Assembly (NCBI GenBank): GCA_963556195.1 | Contig: OY744537.1 | Span: 15,618,743 to 15,682,742 of the forward strand | DNA from: Sepiola atlantica | Lineage: Eukaryota > Mollusca > Cephalopoda > Sepiida > Sepiolidae | Direction of reading: 5' to 3' | DNA length: 64,000 nucleotides | Shown: in pieces, positions 32,185-45,109 of the stretch | Numbering within the stretch: position 1 is the first letter of the stretch | Layout of the letters: each line of letters starts with the position of its first letter | Notes under the pieces: generated by a model | Database searches by the model: none | Seen by the model: the letters and a program-made list of their open reading frames with translations, nothing else | What the model was told of the DNA's origin: nothing | Position numbers and translations under genes: made by a program

Positions 32185-32360
32185 AAATTAATGGCGAATT
32201 ATGGAGAATATACAAATGTTTCTAACAATTAAATTGGCAATGTACTCATAACCCACAAGAACTTGGGGCAAGGGGTTTTGCGGTTGTCAGTACATTTCCA
32301 TTGGCCATTAAATTTTTAGAAAGATTTGTAAGTTCCCCATAATTCGCTATTCGGTTTTGA
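32185..32360. repeat. Palindromic module beside (TA)n
   Basis: aatggcgaattatggagaata...caattaaattggcaatgtac (about 32190-32244) pairs imperfectly with 32293-32352 (gtacatttccattggcc...cccataattcgc). No hammerhead core found. Confidence 0.75.
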
Positions 32361-33560
32361 CTGTAGATGAAGCAGTAGTTTTTTTTTTATCCAAGTGGTC
32401 GATTTTCCACATTTTTTGTAAAACGCCTAATTTAATTATAACTGTATAGCCAATCTTATTCGTGAAAGAGGGGGAAACGCATATAAGTTTATATAAATTA
32501 TTCACGTGGCCCTTAAGGGGGCAGTGATTGGGTTTACCTTTTGTTCAATCCACGCGACCCTTAAAGAGACAAAGGACCACCAACGATACTGATTAATCTA
32601 TACGTGTATTATAAATACCAATAGTGGAGCGTAACAAAAGTCTACATAAATGAACCACAAGTACATTTTAAAGTGAAGAAAACAAAACTCAAAATTGTCC
32701 ACAATAGAATTAAAGAATGTGAAATTGTATACACGTTGTGTGTTTTGCTTTTGTCTTCTTCTAAGGGTTCCAAAATGTTGAAAAAAATACCATAGAATAC
32801 ATATTGGCGGTATAATGAAATAATGCTATAGGTCAATTAGTAATGATGCCTTGGCCTTAAAATCATGCCTTATACTTCTAGGATCATCATTTCATGAAGG
32901 TGTTGTCGGAAACCACGATTATTTTTGCAGTAAAATAGCATGATTTTACGAATGGGAGAGAAAGAGATTATTTAGATCTATGATTGAAATCGAGGTAAAA
33001 TGTTATTACCCTTTTTTTTGAATTTGTGAACTAATTCAAAGGGTGTGCATTACGTTATTACACATAGATTAACGACTACATCATATTTTACAGAGGGTAC
33101 GGGTGTTTACATAGATATGGACACGGACCATCAAATAGTCTAAGCCGTATTTAAATTCAGTTGGATACATTAATATAACAGTAAGAAAGGAATGGACACC
33201 GCCTTACAGAAATAACAGCTTGCTCGGCAATAAAAAACAGACGAAAGCAAAACACGTAGTATATAAATTTGTTATTTTAAATAGTTAAAAGTGCTAAAGT
33301 CCTTTTCACTAAGATCAAAGTGTAATACATGTGTTGATACTACAGTTTATCTATTCTGTCATCGGTCAGTGAAAAAGCAATCCTTCTAGACTGAGGCAAT
33401 TTAAATTTTTGTTGCAACATAGAACACTTTTTTGTCAGCTAAATAGGGACTTTTGGACCGGTTCGACTTTATTGTTGGCATTGGATGACCCAGTTTTTTG
33501 TCTACAATTAGATACCTACATGAGGGACAACATGTGAAGGTTGCCAACATCCATAGTGAA
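32361..33560. other. Unassigned DNA with U2-like relic
   Basis: At 33309-33340 the plus strand reads actaagatcaaagtgtaatac, resembling a decayed U2 head. The rest is AT-rich with no recognised feature. Confidence 0.35.
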
Positions 33561-33576
33561 AGTGATTCTATGGAAC

Positions 33577-33646
33577 AGACAGGATTCGAACTTGGCATGC
33601 CCAGGTCGTCGGTCAACGTCAATATCTACGTCACAACCGCTACGTC
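33577..33646 (-). tRNA. tRNA-like segment (pseudo-tRNA)
   Basis: Minus strand has a B box AGTTCGAATCC (33582-33592) and an A-box-like GTAGCGGTTGTGACG about 45 bases upstream. A cloverleaf is incomplete. Likely tRNA-derived SINE material; the following CCTGTCTGTTCCATAG resembles the sequence after the B box at 36461. Confidence 0.4.
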
Positions 33647-33749
33647 TCTCCAATATTATAAACACTCAAACACTTCAGTTCTTCTCAGAGTAGATTTTCT
33701 CATAAATTCCTGAAAATCAAGCTTCGATCAGATTAAATGATAATTACTA

Positions 33750-34225
33750 CTAGCGGGACCCGTGTAAATTACACGAAATGATGTTTTCAATACTAATTAT
33801 CTTGTTCCTGACCTATACCTTACTTTGTAAATGCTTTAGATTAAATTAAATTTGGCTCCAATTCATGCGTAGTATACAAAGATTAGGAAGGTCGTTGCTT
33901 TTGATGTAAACGTGACACACAAAATAACACACACGCTATCGTATTAATATGGGTCTTTCCGGTCGTCCCCTCTCTACCCCCCACCCCTTCGATGTAGAAA
34001 AAAAAACTTTAGAGGTTGGGATCGAACTATTAACCAGTCGGGCAGACGTCAAACACCGAATCCAGACCTTACGTCGCTAACCGTCGCGCCAAAGGGAAAT
34101 ACTTGAAAATATAGCGAAAATTAGGTGACTTGAATCCTTTTCAAAATCTAGGTGCGCACGCATGCGCAGAGCTTTTGATATAAGCGTGACACACGAACAC
34201 ACACGCTATTGTATTAATATATAGA
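33750..34225 (-). mobile_element. Non-autonomous Helitron-like element, 476 bp
   Basis: On the minus strand it starts TCTATATATTAATAC (5'-TC after a host A at 34226) and ends GGGTCCCGCTAG before host T (33749). A CGTGTAA/TTACACG hairpin at 33761-33775 lies just before the CTAG end. TC start, terminal hairpin, CTRR end and A/T insertion site are the Helitron signature. There is no Rep/helicase. A tRNA-like stretch (B box AGTTCGATCCC, 34018-34028; A-box-like GGCGCGACGGTTAGCG, 34074-34090) lies inside. The relative at 49845-50468 shares both ends. Confidence 0.75.
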
Positions 34226-34379
34226 TCATTGGATTTCTTATAAAATCCTACCATAAAAAAGTCGAGTTTTGTCTTGTTACAGAGCTTTGTTATAAATACA
34301 ATAAATTAGTTGTTTATGGATGTCCGGCGTGAACGCAGACCACAGAAAATTATTGTAATTGTTAAAGTGGAATAGCTTC

Positions 34380-34660
34380 GACAATTCATAATGGCAGATA
34401 ATGAGACAATAAAGTGAAGCAAGGCATGAAGCCACTTGAAGGCACGAAGCCACTTGATGTAAGGAGCTAACAAAAACGAAACACGATTATCGCAAATACA
34501 GAAGATGCCTATTTCCCTAAGTCTTGAAAAGACTAAGGCTATAGGTAGGAGGAAAACAGTCAGCAGGAAGAGAGTTCCATAAGCCTGCAGTTCTTGAAAA
34601 GAAGAGTTATAAACAGACAAAAACTGAACATATGGGAGAAATATGAAAACACGTGCGTTT
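34380..34660 (-). mobile_element. LINE C-terminal fragment
   Basis: A minus-strand translation shows RTAGLWNSLP-like and DCFPPTYSL-like segments across two frames, the conserved end of a LINE Pol. The same nucleotide order appears on the plus strand at 52740-52900, so two copies of one family are present. Confidence 0.6.
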
Positions 34661-34920
34661 AAAACAACTTTTTTTGCCGAGACTAAGAAAACAGCGCATT
34701 ACGCGCCAAAAGAACACTTGGGGCTTATTCACACATATCACGTGATCATATATATCGTGGAGGCGTACATATAGGCATTGTTATTACTTCTCCATTTTCA
34801 GTTGAAGAGTTAACAGTAATTCTTCGGTTTATCACCAAAGTTGATTAATCCTGGTATCTTTGTTTTCAATTTCATCCCCGAACAGAGAGACAAATACAAC
34901 CCATACATAGTACAGATAGA

Positions 34921-35290
34921 GTAATTTACTCCTCTCCAGGAGTTAGGCACAAGGCCAGTTTTTATCCTACTCCCACAAGTAAGATGTGACCCAAGCTCGG
35001 GTCGGAAAGTGGGGGTTGAAAAGCCAGCGCCCGAGAGGTGAGCACTCTGACCATCAAAAATTGCCTGGGCAGCCCCGTCGGCATTCCCCGGTAGGGGCGC
35101 CTCAAGCAGTAAGCAATTAACTTACTCCTCTCCAAAGAGGGGAGGCAAAGCCTGGGAGGGTGGACCTCCTAGAACTGCACAGGACAATCCCATAGACCGG
35201 CGTAAATCAAGCCCCGAAGGTCAAGACAATACCAGTCTATAGGGTGCAGTATCCATCGGAACAGATACTACACTTTGATCTCGACCAAAA
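34921..35290 (-). mobile_element. U2-headed SINE, full copy with 12-bp TSD
   Basis: Head ends at gaacagatactacactttgatctcgacc; body includes ggcgcctcaagcagtaagc; 3' end is taatttactcctctccagg. Target duplication agtacagataga at 34909-34920 and 35291-35302. Confidence 0.9.
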
Positions 35291-35302
35291 AGTACAGATA
35301 GA

Positions 35303-36450
35303 ATTAAGAGCTGCTAAGTTGAAATATTAATAAAATGACTAGATTTAAAACAAACATGTGTTTGGTTACCTTTAGATTCGTGGGGGGTGAATTAATTTAG
35401 TCTGAAGGAATGTGTTTAAAGCCAGACGAAAGAAGGCAAATTGAATTGAAACATTTGTTCTCATTTCCCGCCTTTTTTTCTTTAGCTTTTTTTCTCCGAA
35501 TCTTTCTCTCTGTCCCTTCTCTTTTTTTTACCGACGCCGACCTTGAACTATTATTTCATATGTAACTATACTCTCTCTCTCTCTCCTTCTCTCTCCCTCT
35601 CTCTCTCCCCCTCTCTCTCTCTTTCTTTCGTTTCATCTTTACGTACGCATATTTTTTCTATGACTTCGTTTCCCCTTTCTCTTGCTGTTGTCAAGACAAC
35701 CAAACGAAGTCACAACCCCCGATTAGCCCCTTACTTCCCCTTCCGTAATTCTGACCTATTTCGTTTAACCTAACTTCACATTCTACACCCGTCGTCTGTC
35801 ATCTGGTGTTTACTTGTTTCCCGCTACAGCAAGATCTGGCACAAGGCCGAAAGGTAAAACAACAACAACAAAAAACAAAACAACAACAAAACAGCTCCCC
35901 CGAGGGCCCTAGTAAGAGGCGTCTTTTCCCTGTCTGTTTCTCACCATCCCACCGCAAATGCTCTACACGCGATTACGTATTAACGTTCTCATTTTCCTTC
36001 TCTGCCTTTTTTTTTTCATCCCCTACACCAGTTGTCCCCAACCCATGTCCCCTACTTGGGATTTAAATACATTTTTATGGCTCTAGCAAGGAGAAAGTAC
36101 TTCAAAATTACAGAAAAAGTGTTTATTTCAGTCTCGAAAGCCAATCGTTAAACATGTACGAGTACATGCGCGGGAATTCTATCGTAAAGCAATGGTTGCA
36201 CAATCCCGATCGTATATCTCTTGAAACGGCATTGCTTGAGTCTGTGGCAAAGGGAAATAAATCTAAGGCGAACGGAAACAATGTCAGGATAAGCAGAGAA
36301 AGACTAGTGTTATTTCGAGGTTTTCTTTTTTATATACTAGTTTCGCAACTAATTGTTGAGAATCTTGTCTACCCTATTATTTAAACAAATAATTGGAGAG
36401 ATGATATATGAATTTATACTTTTTCCAAGGGTATTCCTGCAAGTGATGCA
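35303..36450. other. Unassigned, with a CT-rich tract and SINE scrap
   Basis: CT-rich run at 35570-35628; gatctggcacaaggccgaaag at 35832-35852 is a scrap of the ggcacaaggcc repeat. No gene recognised. Confidence 0.4.
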
Positions 36451-36454
36451 GTAG

Positions 36455-36525
36455 TAGACAGGATTCGAACCCGGCACGCCGAGTCCACTGCCCATGCCTG
36501 TAACACCACGCCACTTCAAAATGAT
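36455..36525 (-). tRNA. tRNA-like segment (pseudo-tRNA)
   Basis: Minus strand B box GGGTTCGAATCC (36461-36472) with an A-box-like GTGGCGTGGTGTTACAGGC upstream (36500-36518). A D-arm-like and a T-arm-like helix can be drawn but the anticodon arm is irregular. Probably a SINE head. Confidence 0.45.
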
Positions 36526-36608
36526 AATATCTTCCATAAAAATATCAGGCACCCGCCCGCCTTTCTCTCTCTCTCTCTTCCTTACGAGAGTGTAGGCATG
36601 TGTGTGTA

Positions 36609-36642
<34 letters not shown>

Positions 36643-36886
36643 GGGGAGGCAAGAACATGTATTCTGCTTTTGTCTTGGACTAGAGGCTTGTATTCGAGCT
36701 TGAGTGAAAACAAGAATTTTAAATGATCATTCCTAAAGTATGTAAGTCATTCATCGACAATATGTATTCTCTTTTTGTATAGAACTGTCTGTAGCTGACT
36801 GCGATACTTATAAGAATGGTGAGGAAATCCGAAAGAGTGTCCATTAGTTTGCAACTCCTGCTTCTTGTCTATTTATTGTATAATTA

Positions 36887-37284
36887 TAGAATGTCACAAA
36901 AAGCTGTGTGCACCCTTTGAATCGTTATAAGTCGTTCAATTTACTGAGTTTGACTTGCAAACAAGGTTGATAGGGAAATAATACATATAAAAAAATTACT
37001 GACAGTAAAATTAACAAAATTAACATAGAACATTAACTTTTAATACAGTTAAAGGCTATCTGGAGTAATTTCGAAATGTTCATAAAATGAACTCTAATCC
37101 CAATACTCAATACATCTTTCATATCGTGAAGAAATGAACCGCCAACCTTTGTTACTTTTACTGTCAGTATTTTTAAACGTGTATTCTTATTCTTCTATCA
37201 ATCTTGTTTGCAATTTAAAATCAGTAAATTGAACGAGTTATAACGATTCAAATGTTGCATACATCGTTTTGGGACACTTTGTAT
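36887..37284. mobile_element. MITE/fold-back element with ~130-bp TIRs
   Basis: Left arm (36887-37015: tatagaatgtcacaaaaagc...ttgaatcgttataa...ttcaatttactga...tactgacagtaaaa) and right arm (about 37152-37284) are inverted copies over nearly their whole length. TA borders the ends. The outer TGTCCCAAAA-type terminus suggests a Tc1/mariner-like origin. No transposase frame. Confidence 0.85.
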
Positions 37285-37614
37285 AACCCTTTTCTCACCA
37301 AAATAAAAATAAATAATTTGTGAATTCAATAAAACAACTATGTTTACAAGATTTTCTTTCATAAAACAACATAACAAAACACTACTATGAACTCCTAAGA
37401 AAGAATTCTTCGGTAATAAATTACCGTGGAAGTTACCAAAATAGTGATTTGGGGAGTTATTTCTCTTTCGTTTTTTTTAAGCGACTGATCGGCGTGGTTT
37501 CCAGATACCCCCAAACTTGAAATTGACCCCATCTCAACACGGCCGGTTTACAACATAAAAATGCAATTATCACGCTTTTTATGCTATCACAAAAATAGAA
37601 ATATTTTTATACTT

Positions 37615-38110
37615 ATGGGTCACTGCTTATCAAGGCCGAATGCCAGCCGAGGATAATGGTTAATAAGATTGTCTGTTGGCGATGAACAACACATTGGAAA
37701 CGATGGCTTAAATACACATATTTTTATTATTAAAGTAGGCGGATAGAAAAAAATCGTTATCATTGAACTTAAAACGACCATTTTGTGATGGACTGGGAAG
37801 CAGTACTGCTGCATCGTATTCCACAGATGGGTAATTCTCTGAGAGAAACTTTGTTTATGATAGTTCCGTTTTGTTTTAAGTACAAAGATAGATAGATAGA
37901 TAGATAGATAGGAGAGAGTGCTCTGAGCGACACCTCTCCAGATGTGGCAACAGTACTCCATCTAAGGATATATCTGGTTCTTGTACATGTAGAGGATTGC
38001 ATACAGAGTGTGGTACTTTCTGAAGCGGTAGAAAGATCCGACCATTTTTTATGTGACCTTAACAATGGATTTTATCTAAGTCTTCCATTTCAGGTCTTGA
38101 GTAAAGGTTT
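37615..38110 (-). mobile_element. LINE 3' end with Pol C-terminus
   Basis: The minus strand reads MEYCCHIWRGVAQSTLS (about 37961-37911), a (GATA)n insertion, then LKTKRNYHKQSFSQRITHLWNTMQQYCFPVHHKMVV, the conserved LINE tail. The 3' UTR (gtcactgcttatcaaggccgaatgcc) matches the copies at 48113 and 54896. 5'-truncated. The (GATA)n at 37888-37914 interrupts the frame. Confidence 0.75.
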
Positions 38111-39030
38111 GTCCTAGGAGCTTGTCAGTGCAGGAGCTTCCTATCAATTTCTCCCACACATGAAAAGTAAGATAAAATTGTAATGAACTATTTAAAAATG
38201 AACCGTATCCAATCGGTATTGTTTCAGAATTAAATAATCACAAAATGGTTGTTATATCGTAAAACAAACCATGATATTTATCTTTGAGTGAGACTTTGTT
38301 AAACATGTTACTTTCACGCTGGGAATTTAAAAAATCTCCATGTATCAATATTACAAATAATAGTTAATGCTAGATAATGTAAGAGTGTTACAATAATGCG
38401 CATCCGTAGTTTTTGCAACTGGTGAAGTGAAAAATATGTATCTTACTGAATAAAAATAACACGGTGTAATGGGTGGCGAGCGTAGTACGTATAATGAGAG
38501 GTTACAAGCGTCGCTACCTTTCTGTTAATAAGACAAAAATAATGTATTCATTTGAAGAATGAACATTTCTTTTTGCAAGACACAAATTAATTAATGATGA
38601 AAATGAAAGATTTTTATGTAGCTGATGTGTATTAAGCTATTCCGGTCAATGAAATAAAGTAAACTTCATTTTACTATAAAAATAAGAACAAAAGAAGATG
38701 GATGTATTCTGATGTTATTTTATTAGTCCAGACATTTTCAAGTACAACACTAATAATGAAATAATATAGATATTTAGACGAGAGTAGCAATAACAGGAAG
38801 CAAATACTTTGCCCTACAACGTGTAAGTACAGGTCAAAACAAATAATAGATTTAATGGGCATGCTCCTTCAAACTGCCCCACAATCCTTTAACAGTTTGC
38901 GTGTCTACGACACTTTACGATTCTACAAAATACTATTTATGATTCACTTTAAACTAACAAAACGTTCAGTCACAAAGAGGGGAGGTAACTCATGACGTTT
39001 CTTATTTCGTTTTCTTCTTTTTTTTTTAGA
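38111..39030. other. Unassigned AT-rich DNA
   Basis: No recognised gene, RNA or element. Confidence 0.4.
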
Positions 39031-39374
39031 TAATTTGTACATTTCTTTTTCAACCGAGAAACTATTTGAGAACTTTTCTATTGCCGAAAATCTATTTGCT
39101 AACGAAGAATTTAAAAATTACTTTAAAATTGAATATGCAACCATGTTGGGTAAAATATTGTCTACAAATATTTACACAAATATTTTAAGCAATACTTATG
39201 GAAAATATGCTAAAGTTGCACATCTTTCCGTTTGTCACACTGTCACTATCAGACGGTTTCACCGTACACCGCAGTTCCTAAAGTTATGGTCATCAGTATA
39301 CTCATATATAACTATGCCCCTTGAATACATAGCAGCGGAAAGCATTGCGACTATACACAATATATACCCATTCG

Positions 39375-39535
39375 AATTGCGCACAATATATAAGAGTAAA
39401 ATGTACACATTTGGACCATACGCAATATACAAGACAACAATGTACAAACTGAGGCTATACGCAATATACAATATGGTGTACATTTTGAGGCTGTATGCAA
39501 TATACAAAGTACAATGTACACGTTTGAAATATATA
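39375..39535. repeat. ~40-bp degenerate tandem repeat, 4 units
   Basis: Units share (g)caatatacaa...aatgtac(a/c)...gg(a/c)..ata(c/t). The 167-codon frame at 39035-39538 runs through it and owes its Y/I-rich end to this repeat. Confidence 0.8.
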
Positions 39536-39540
39536 TAATA

Positions 39541-39830
39541 ATAGCAAATATACCCGGCGTTGCCAGGGCCATAAAAGCAAAATAGAAGAGATTAAAAAGT
39601 GTGTAGCATCTTTATATAAAATCTTCTATCTCTCTACCTCTCCCAATCCGTCTTTCTATCTTTCTTTCTTTCCCTCTTCCCCGTTTTACCACACCTCTCT
39701 CCCCCACCCTAGTTTACATGCCCATCACATTGACATACATTAACATGTACACATTTGGATCATATGCAACATAAAAGAGGAAAATTGGCGCATTTAGTTT
39801 ATAGTCAATATACAAGAGTCCATTTTGATC
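39541..39830. other. Decayed Helitron-like end and unassigned DNA
   Basis: atatacccggcgttgccagggcc at 39547-39569 resembles the hairpin near the 3' end of the 59.8-kb Helitron-like element. Confidence 0.35.
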
Positions 39831-39832
39831 GT

Positions 39833-40085
39833 GATTTCGATTCCATTTCCAAGTTCAAGAATTAAATATTTTCGATTCCATTTCCAAGTTCAAGAATTAA
39901 ATATTTTCGATTCCATTTCCAAGTTCAAGAATTAAATATTTTCGATTCCATTTCCAAGTTCAAGAATTAAATATTTTCGATTCCATTTTCAAGTTCAAGA
40001 ATTAAATATTTTCGATTCCATTTTCAAGTTCAAGAATTAAATATTTTCGAATCAATTTCCAAGTTCAAGAATCAAATATTTTCTC
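39833..40085. repeat. 35-bp tandem array, 7 copies
   Basis: Unit CGATTCCATTTCCAAGTTCAAGAATTAAATATTTT. The first four units are essentially identical, the next two carry a T for C (cattttcaag), and the last is more diverged. This gradient suggests expansion from the left. Confidence 0.97.
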
Positions 40086-40391
40086 GGAGAAAATACAAAT
40101 GCACATTTTCAAACAATAATTTTTATTTATTCATATCGTTTTTTCGTCGAACTATTATACAAAGCAACCTAGATATTTTCACCATGGATCGGCCGCCCTT
40201 CTTATAGTAAACCGTGCATTTGCGGTTATTTTCTCTCCATATTTAAATATGAACAAGACGAAGGGTCTGAAATGTAGTAGAAATATAAATATAGACGTTG
40301 ATGAAGACACTAGTTCGAAGAAAACCGTTTATATAATGATAATCCCATCGTCCCCCAAATTTCGACAAAAATTAATGTTTTTTAAATAAAT

Positions 40392-40746
40392 ATACAGGTG
40401 CTTGTTTATACAAAAGTACATACGAAATATGGCAGATCCAAATAAAATAACATGAAAACTTATGAATATACTTATTTATCGAACTCCGAACGACAATCAC
40501 GTGGGTCGTCTTTATATTAAAAGATAGAATATAATCTTCTACAATAAACTGGCTTGACGAGAATGTCTTTCAAAATAGTAAATTAATGTTATTTATTATT
40601 AAACTTCAACTCGATAATTTTCCATAATTTTTTATGTACACTAATATTTTCGACTGATAAGTAAGTATATTCATAAATGTTCCTGTTATTTTATTTTGAT
40701 CTGCTATATTTCGTACGTATCTTAATATAAATAAGCACCCGAATTA
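40392..40746. mobile_element. Fold-back element with ~90-bp inverted arms
   Basis: Left arm (40395-40485: caggtgcttgtttatac...acgaaatatggcagatcc...taaaataaca...gaatatacttatttatc) and right arm (about 40656-40743) are inverted copies. The spacer is about 170 bp. No coding capacity. Confidence 0.85.
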
Positions 40747-41410
40747 ATCGCATTGATAAGTCGATTTTAACAAGTTTGTTTTTACAAGCGTGGGAGGCAT
40801 CCGTATTTGCCCAAATCCTAAACAAACGAGGCCGCAACAATGGTACGCGTTTAAAGGTTTCATGGAATTTACTCCAACAAATTTGACATGACACCAAGGC
40901 AATGCAAGTAGTTGTTCTAGTATCACATACAAGTGAAGTTGTCTTTTGTTTTTCGAGTGTAAAGCAATACATCCATGTCAATCATAAGCATCTTTAAGAC
41001 TTTGCTATGAAGTGTTTGTCCTTTGTCAGTATTGTTTCTCTCGTCAAAGTTGTTGCTGATGCTATTTAAAGGGCAGTGAATGAAGACTTGGGGCGTCTTT
41101 CAGCAGCAGCATAATGACATGCTATTAAGCTAAGTCTTTAATTACAAGCAGCGTATTAATGTCTGCTTGACAAGGATTTCTTTTTAACTTTTGTCATACA
41201 CCACAGACAGGCGAAGGAGTAGAAGAGGCGATATTTGAACGAAATGTCTATGATTTATTGGCCACAGACAAAAAAAGCTGTTAAAAACCACAACAATCTA
41301 TTAAAATTAACATAAGCCGTTGAATTTATAATAAACTAATATAATACCTTCCCAAGTATGAGCAATAAACATAGCATTGGTTTTAAATGTCAATGATTTT
41401 ACTTTCTTCA

Positions 41411-41848
41411 GAGGTATGGTACGATTTCGGTGGCATTCCTCTAAATGGTAATGTTTATAAAAAAATGAATAATGTGCCCATGTTACTTATCCTGTTGCCT
41501 AGAATACATATTCCATAATTCATGATGATAAGTTCAATAGTTTAGGAGTTTACCAAGCACATACTTATTATTGACGCTCCCGCACGCACCGATCCTTTTT
41601 TAAAATGTATTACTTAATATAACTCAAAATTTGATATAGAGTAATCATTTTCTCTATTATTTTGTTTTGTATCTAACTTTTTTTTAAAGTTTTTTTTTTT
41701 TTTTTGGGGGGGGGGTGATTTCGGGTTGGCGAACCTCCTAAATTAGAAAATGTACAAAAAAATGTGCCTATGTTACTCAATGGGTTCCGGAAAATATATA
41801 TTTTAAAATGTATGATGATACGTTCATTACAAAAAAAATAAAACTTTA

Positions 41849-41904
<56 letters not shown>

Positions 41905-41985
41905 TTTTATCAAAAAATAATGTTCCCATGTTACTAAACGTATTTTGTAGAATATATATATATACGGAACCGTAATTGTACATGT
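41411..41985. repeat. Three diverged direct repeats (~130 bp)
   Basis: Segments at about 41448-41545, 41745-41835 and 41895-41985 share aatgt(g/t)ccc(a/t)tgttact and a trailing gaata(t)ata...gatgata. Between them lie a poly(T)/poly(G) run (41690-41716) and (TA)n (41856-41900). Confidence 0.65.
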
Positions 41986-42312
41986 ACCAAATGTGTTTGT
42001 TGTGAAAATTGATTTTTGATTGGCTTTCTAAACTTCTAAATATATTCAAATTTCAACGATGCTTCAAGAGTTGGACTAAATTTCCATTATTTTAACAAGC
42101 ACAGCCAGCGCGTAACGTCACATATCGACATTGAACCCTAACCGTCAACAACATCGAACATAATTCTATTACTAATTATAAATATGTCACAAGTAAGAAG
42201 TAAAAAAGAAAACGTCTGTTACTTATAAAGAGGACGTTTTGCGTCGAAAATTCAAGTTTTTTAAATAATTGTTTATTCTGAAAAATCCGCATTGTCTATT
42301 TGGCTTTCTAAA

Positions 42313-43860
<1,548 letters not shown>

Positions 43861-43884
43861 GATTGTGTTGTTAGCTTTTACAGC

Positions 43885-44187
43885 AACAACAGCCTGGTGG
43901 CCAGCAGACAATACCTAAATAAAGTATTTCACTGTTTAGCAGATTATGTTTTCCACGTCAATTTGATAAAATCTGTACTTGGGTCACAACACGTCGATAT
44001 CCTCAGCCACCACACAGATGCTAACGGAATTGCTCCATTGTCTGAGAAGATTCTGACACTGCAAGTTTATTTTCCGGTGTACACGTCAAACAAACAGTTG
44101 AGACGCTTTCTGTGGTTGGTTGACTTCTATCGAAGATTTATTTTGGGGTGTTCAACCATCCTTGGCCCGTTGAATCCGCCAATTTAG
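43885..44187 (+). pseudogene. Ty3/gypsy reverse transcriptase fragment
   Basis: The frame ASRQYLNKVFHCLADYVFHVNLIKSVLGSQHVDILSHHTDANGI, followed by APLSEKILTLQVYFPVYTSNKQLRRFLWLVDFYRRFILGCSTILGPLN, matches the end of a gypsy RT. It has the HLxxVFxxLxxYGLxVNxxKCxFG…LGHxVSxxGIxPLxxKVxAI segment and the FLGLxNFYRRFI signature (here FLWLVDFYRRFI). The catalytic YxDD lies upstream and is absent. A stop follows the PLNPPI end directly. RNase H and most of integrase are missing. A relic, not a gene. Confidence 0.8.
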
Positions 44188-45045
44188 CTCAAATAACTTT
44201 TAGTATTCATACCTATGCCACAAAATGGCGCAGGTGAATTATACGCCACACCAGCAGTCATCCACCAATACATATGTTCCCCATTCGCTGCGATTTAGTG
44301 TTTATCAGAAACGATTTAGTAAAAGGTCACTTAGACCAACATGAAAAGGCCACTATTATCAGCATTTTAGGATCAGTCGAAATACGCGTACTAAAACATC
44401 GTCATCGATCGGACCCAGCCTGCTTTCTCGACGCACGGACGGGCACGTCAGCACCCCCTTAAAGTCCAACCCTTCCTGTCGTGGTAGGGGCGTCTGGAAC
44501 TCCGTTTCCTTGCAAAGCAACCCATGGAGGTTAGATCTGGCACCCAGCTGTATTAGGGCCGCAAACCGGCTAAGAGGTCTCTGGTAAAAATCTAAGAGGA
44601 GTCGGAATCATGATCTGTTGTCTCTTTGTCGGTGGCAAGCAAGGCTGTGTCGGGCGCGAAATCGCAAATTCATGGAGTGAGGATAACGCCGTTTCTTTTA
44701 CGCATGTGCACACGTCACTCCTTAGTTTGTTTTGAGTCAAACCTTCCTCTACTTTGTATGCAAGCGCCGAACCTTGCTGCTTTCGGTGTTGGGATGGACC
44801 TGCAATCTTGCGGTTTTAACTAATAGCTGCGACCAACAAGGAAGACTTCATGCATGCGAGACAATTATGAGGCACGATCTTCGTGGGCTTTCTGCAAAAT
44901 TCTGATTCGCTAAATAAACAAACAAAGAAGCCACGTCAGCAGCAAAGACACCACCAGTCACGACAACACCTCTAGTCAAGCAGACCCAGTCGGGGAGAAA
45001 GGTCACCTTCCCTGAGAAATGTAGAACGTATATTTATTACTAAAT
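44188..45045 (+). pseudogene. Gypsy integrase C-terminal and tail relic
   Basis: CDLVFIRNDLVKGHLDQHE (44291-44347) resembles the integrase C-terminal barrel (VFVRxDxxRxPLxPPYxGP). About 44935-45030 reads VTTTPLVKQTQSGRKVTFPEK, like the TRSGRxVxF ending of many gypsy Pol proteins. With the RT fragment this implies an internal deletion that joined RT to the integrase end. LTRs are not identified. Confidence 0.6.
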
Positions 45046-45109
45046 GATACGATCAGTTGTCCAGAGAGAGGGCCGTCGTGTGGGCGCGTGAAACCGCTCC
45101 TTCTATTGT

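Noticed and set aside
39035..39538. 167-codon plus-strand frame as a gene
   Set aside because: The C-terminal third is a degenerate tandem repeat, no domain is recognised, and the antisense frames are also open.
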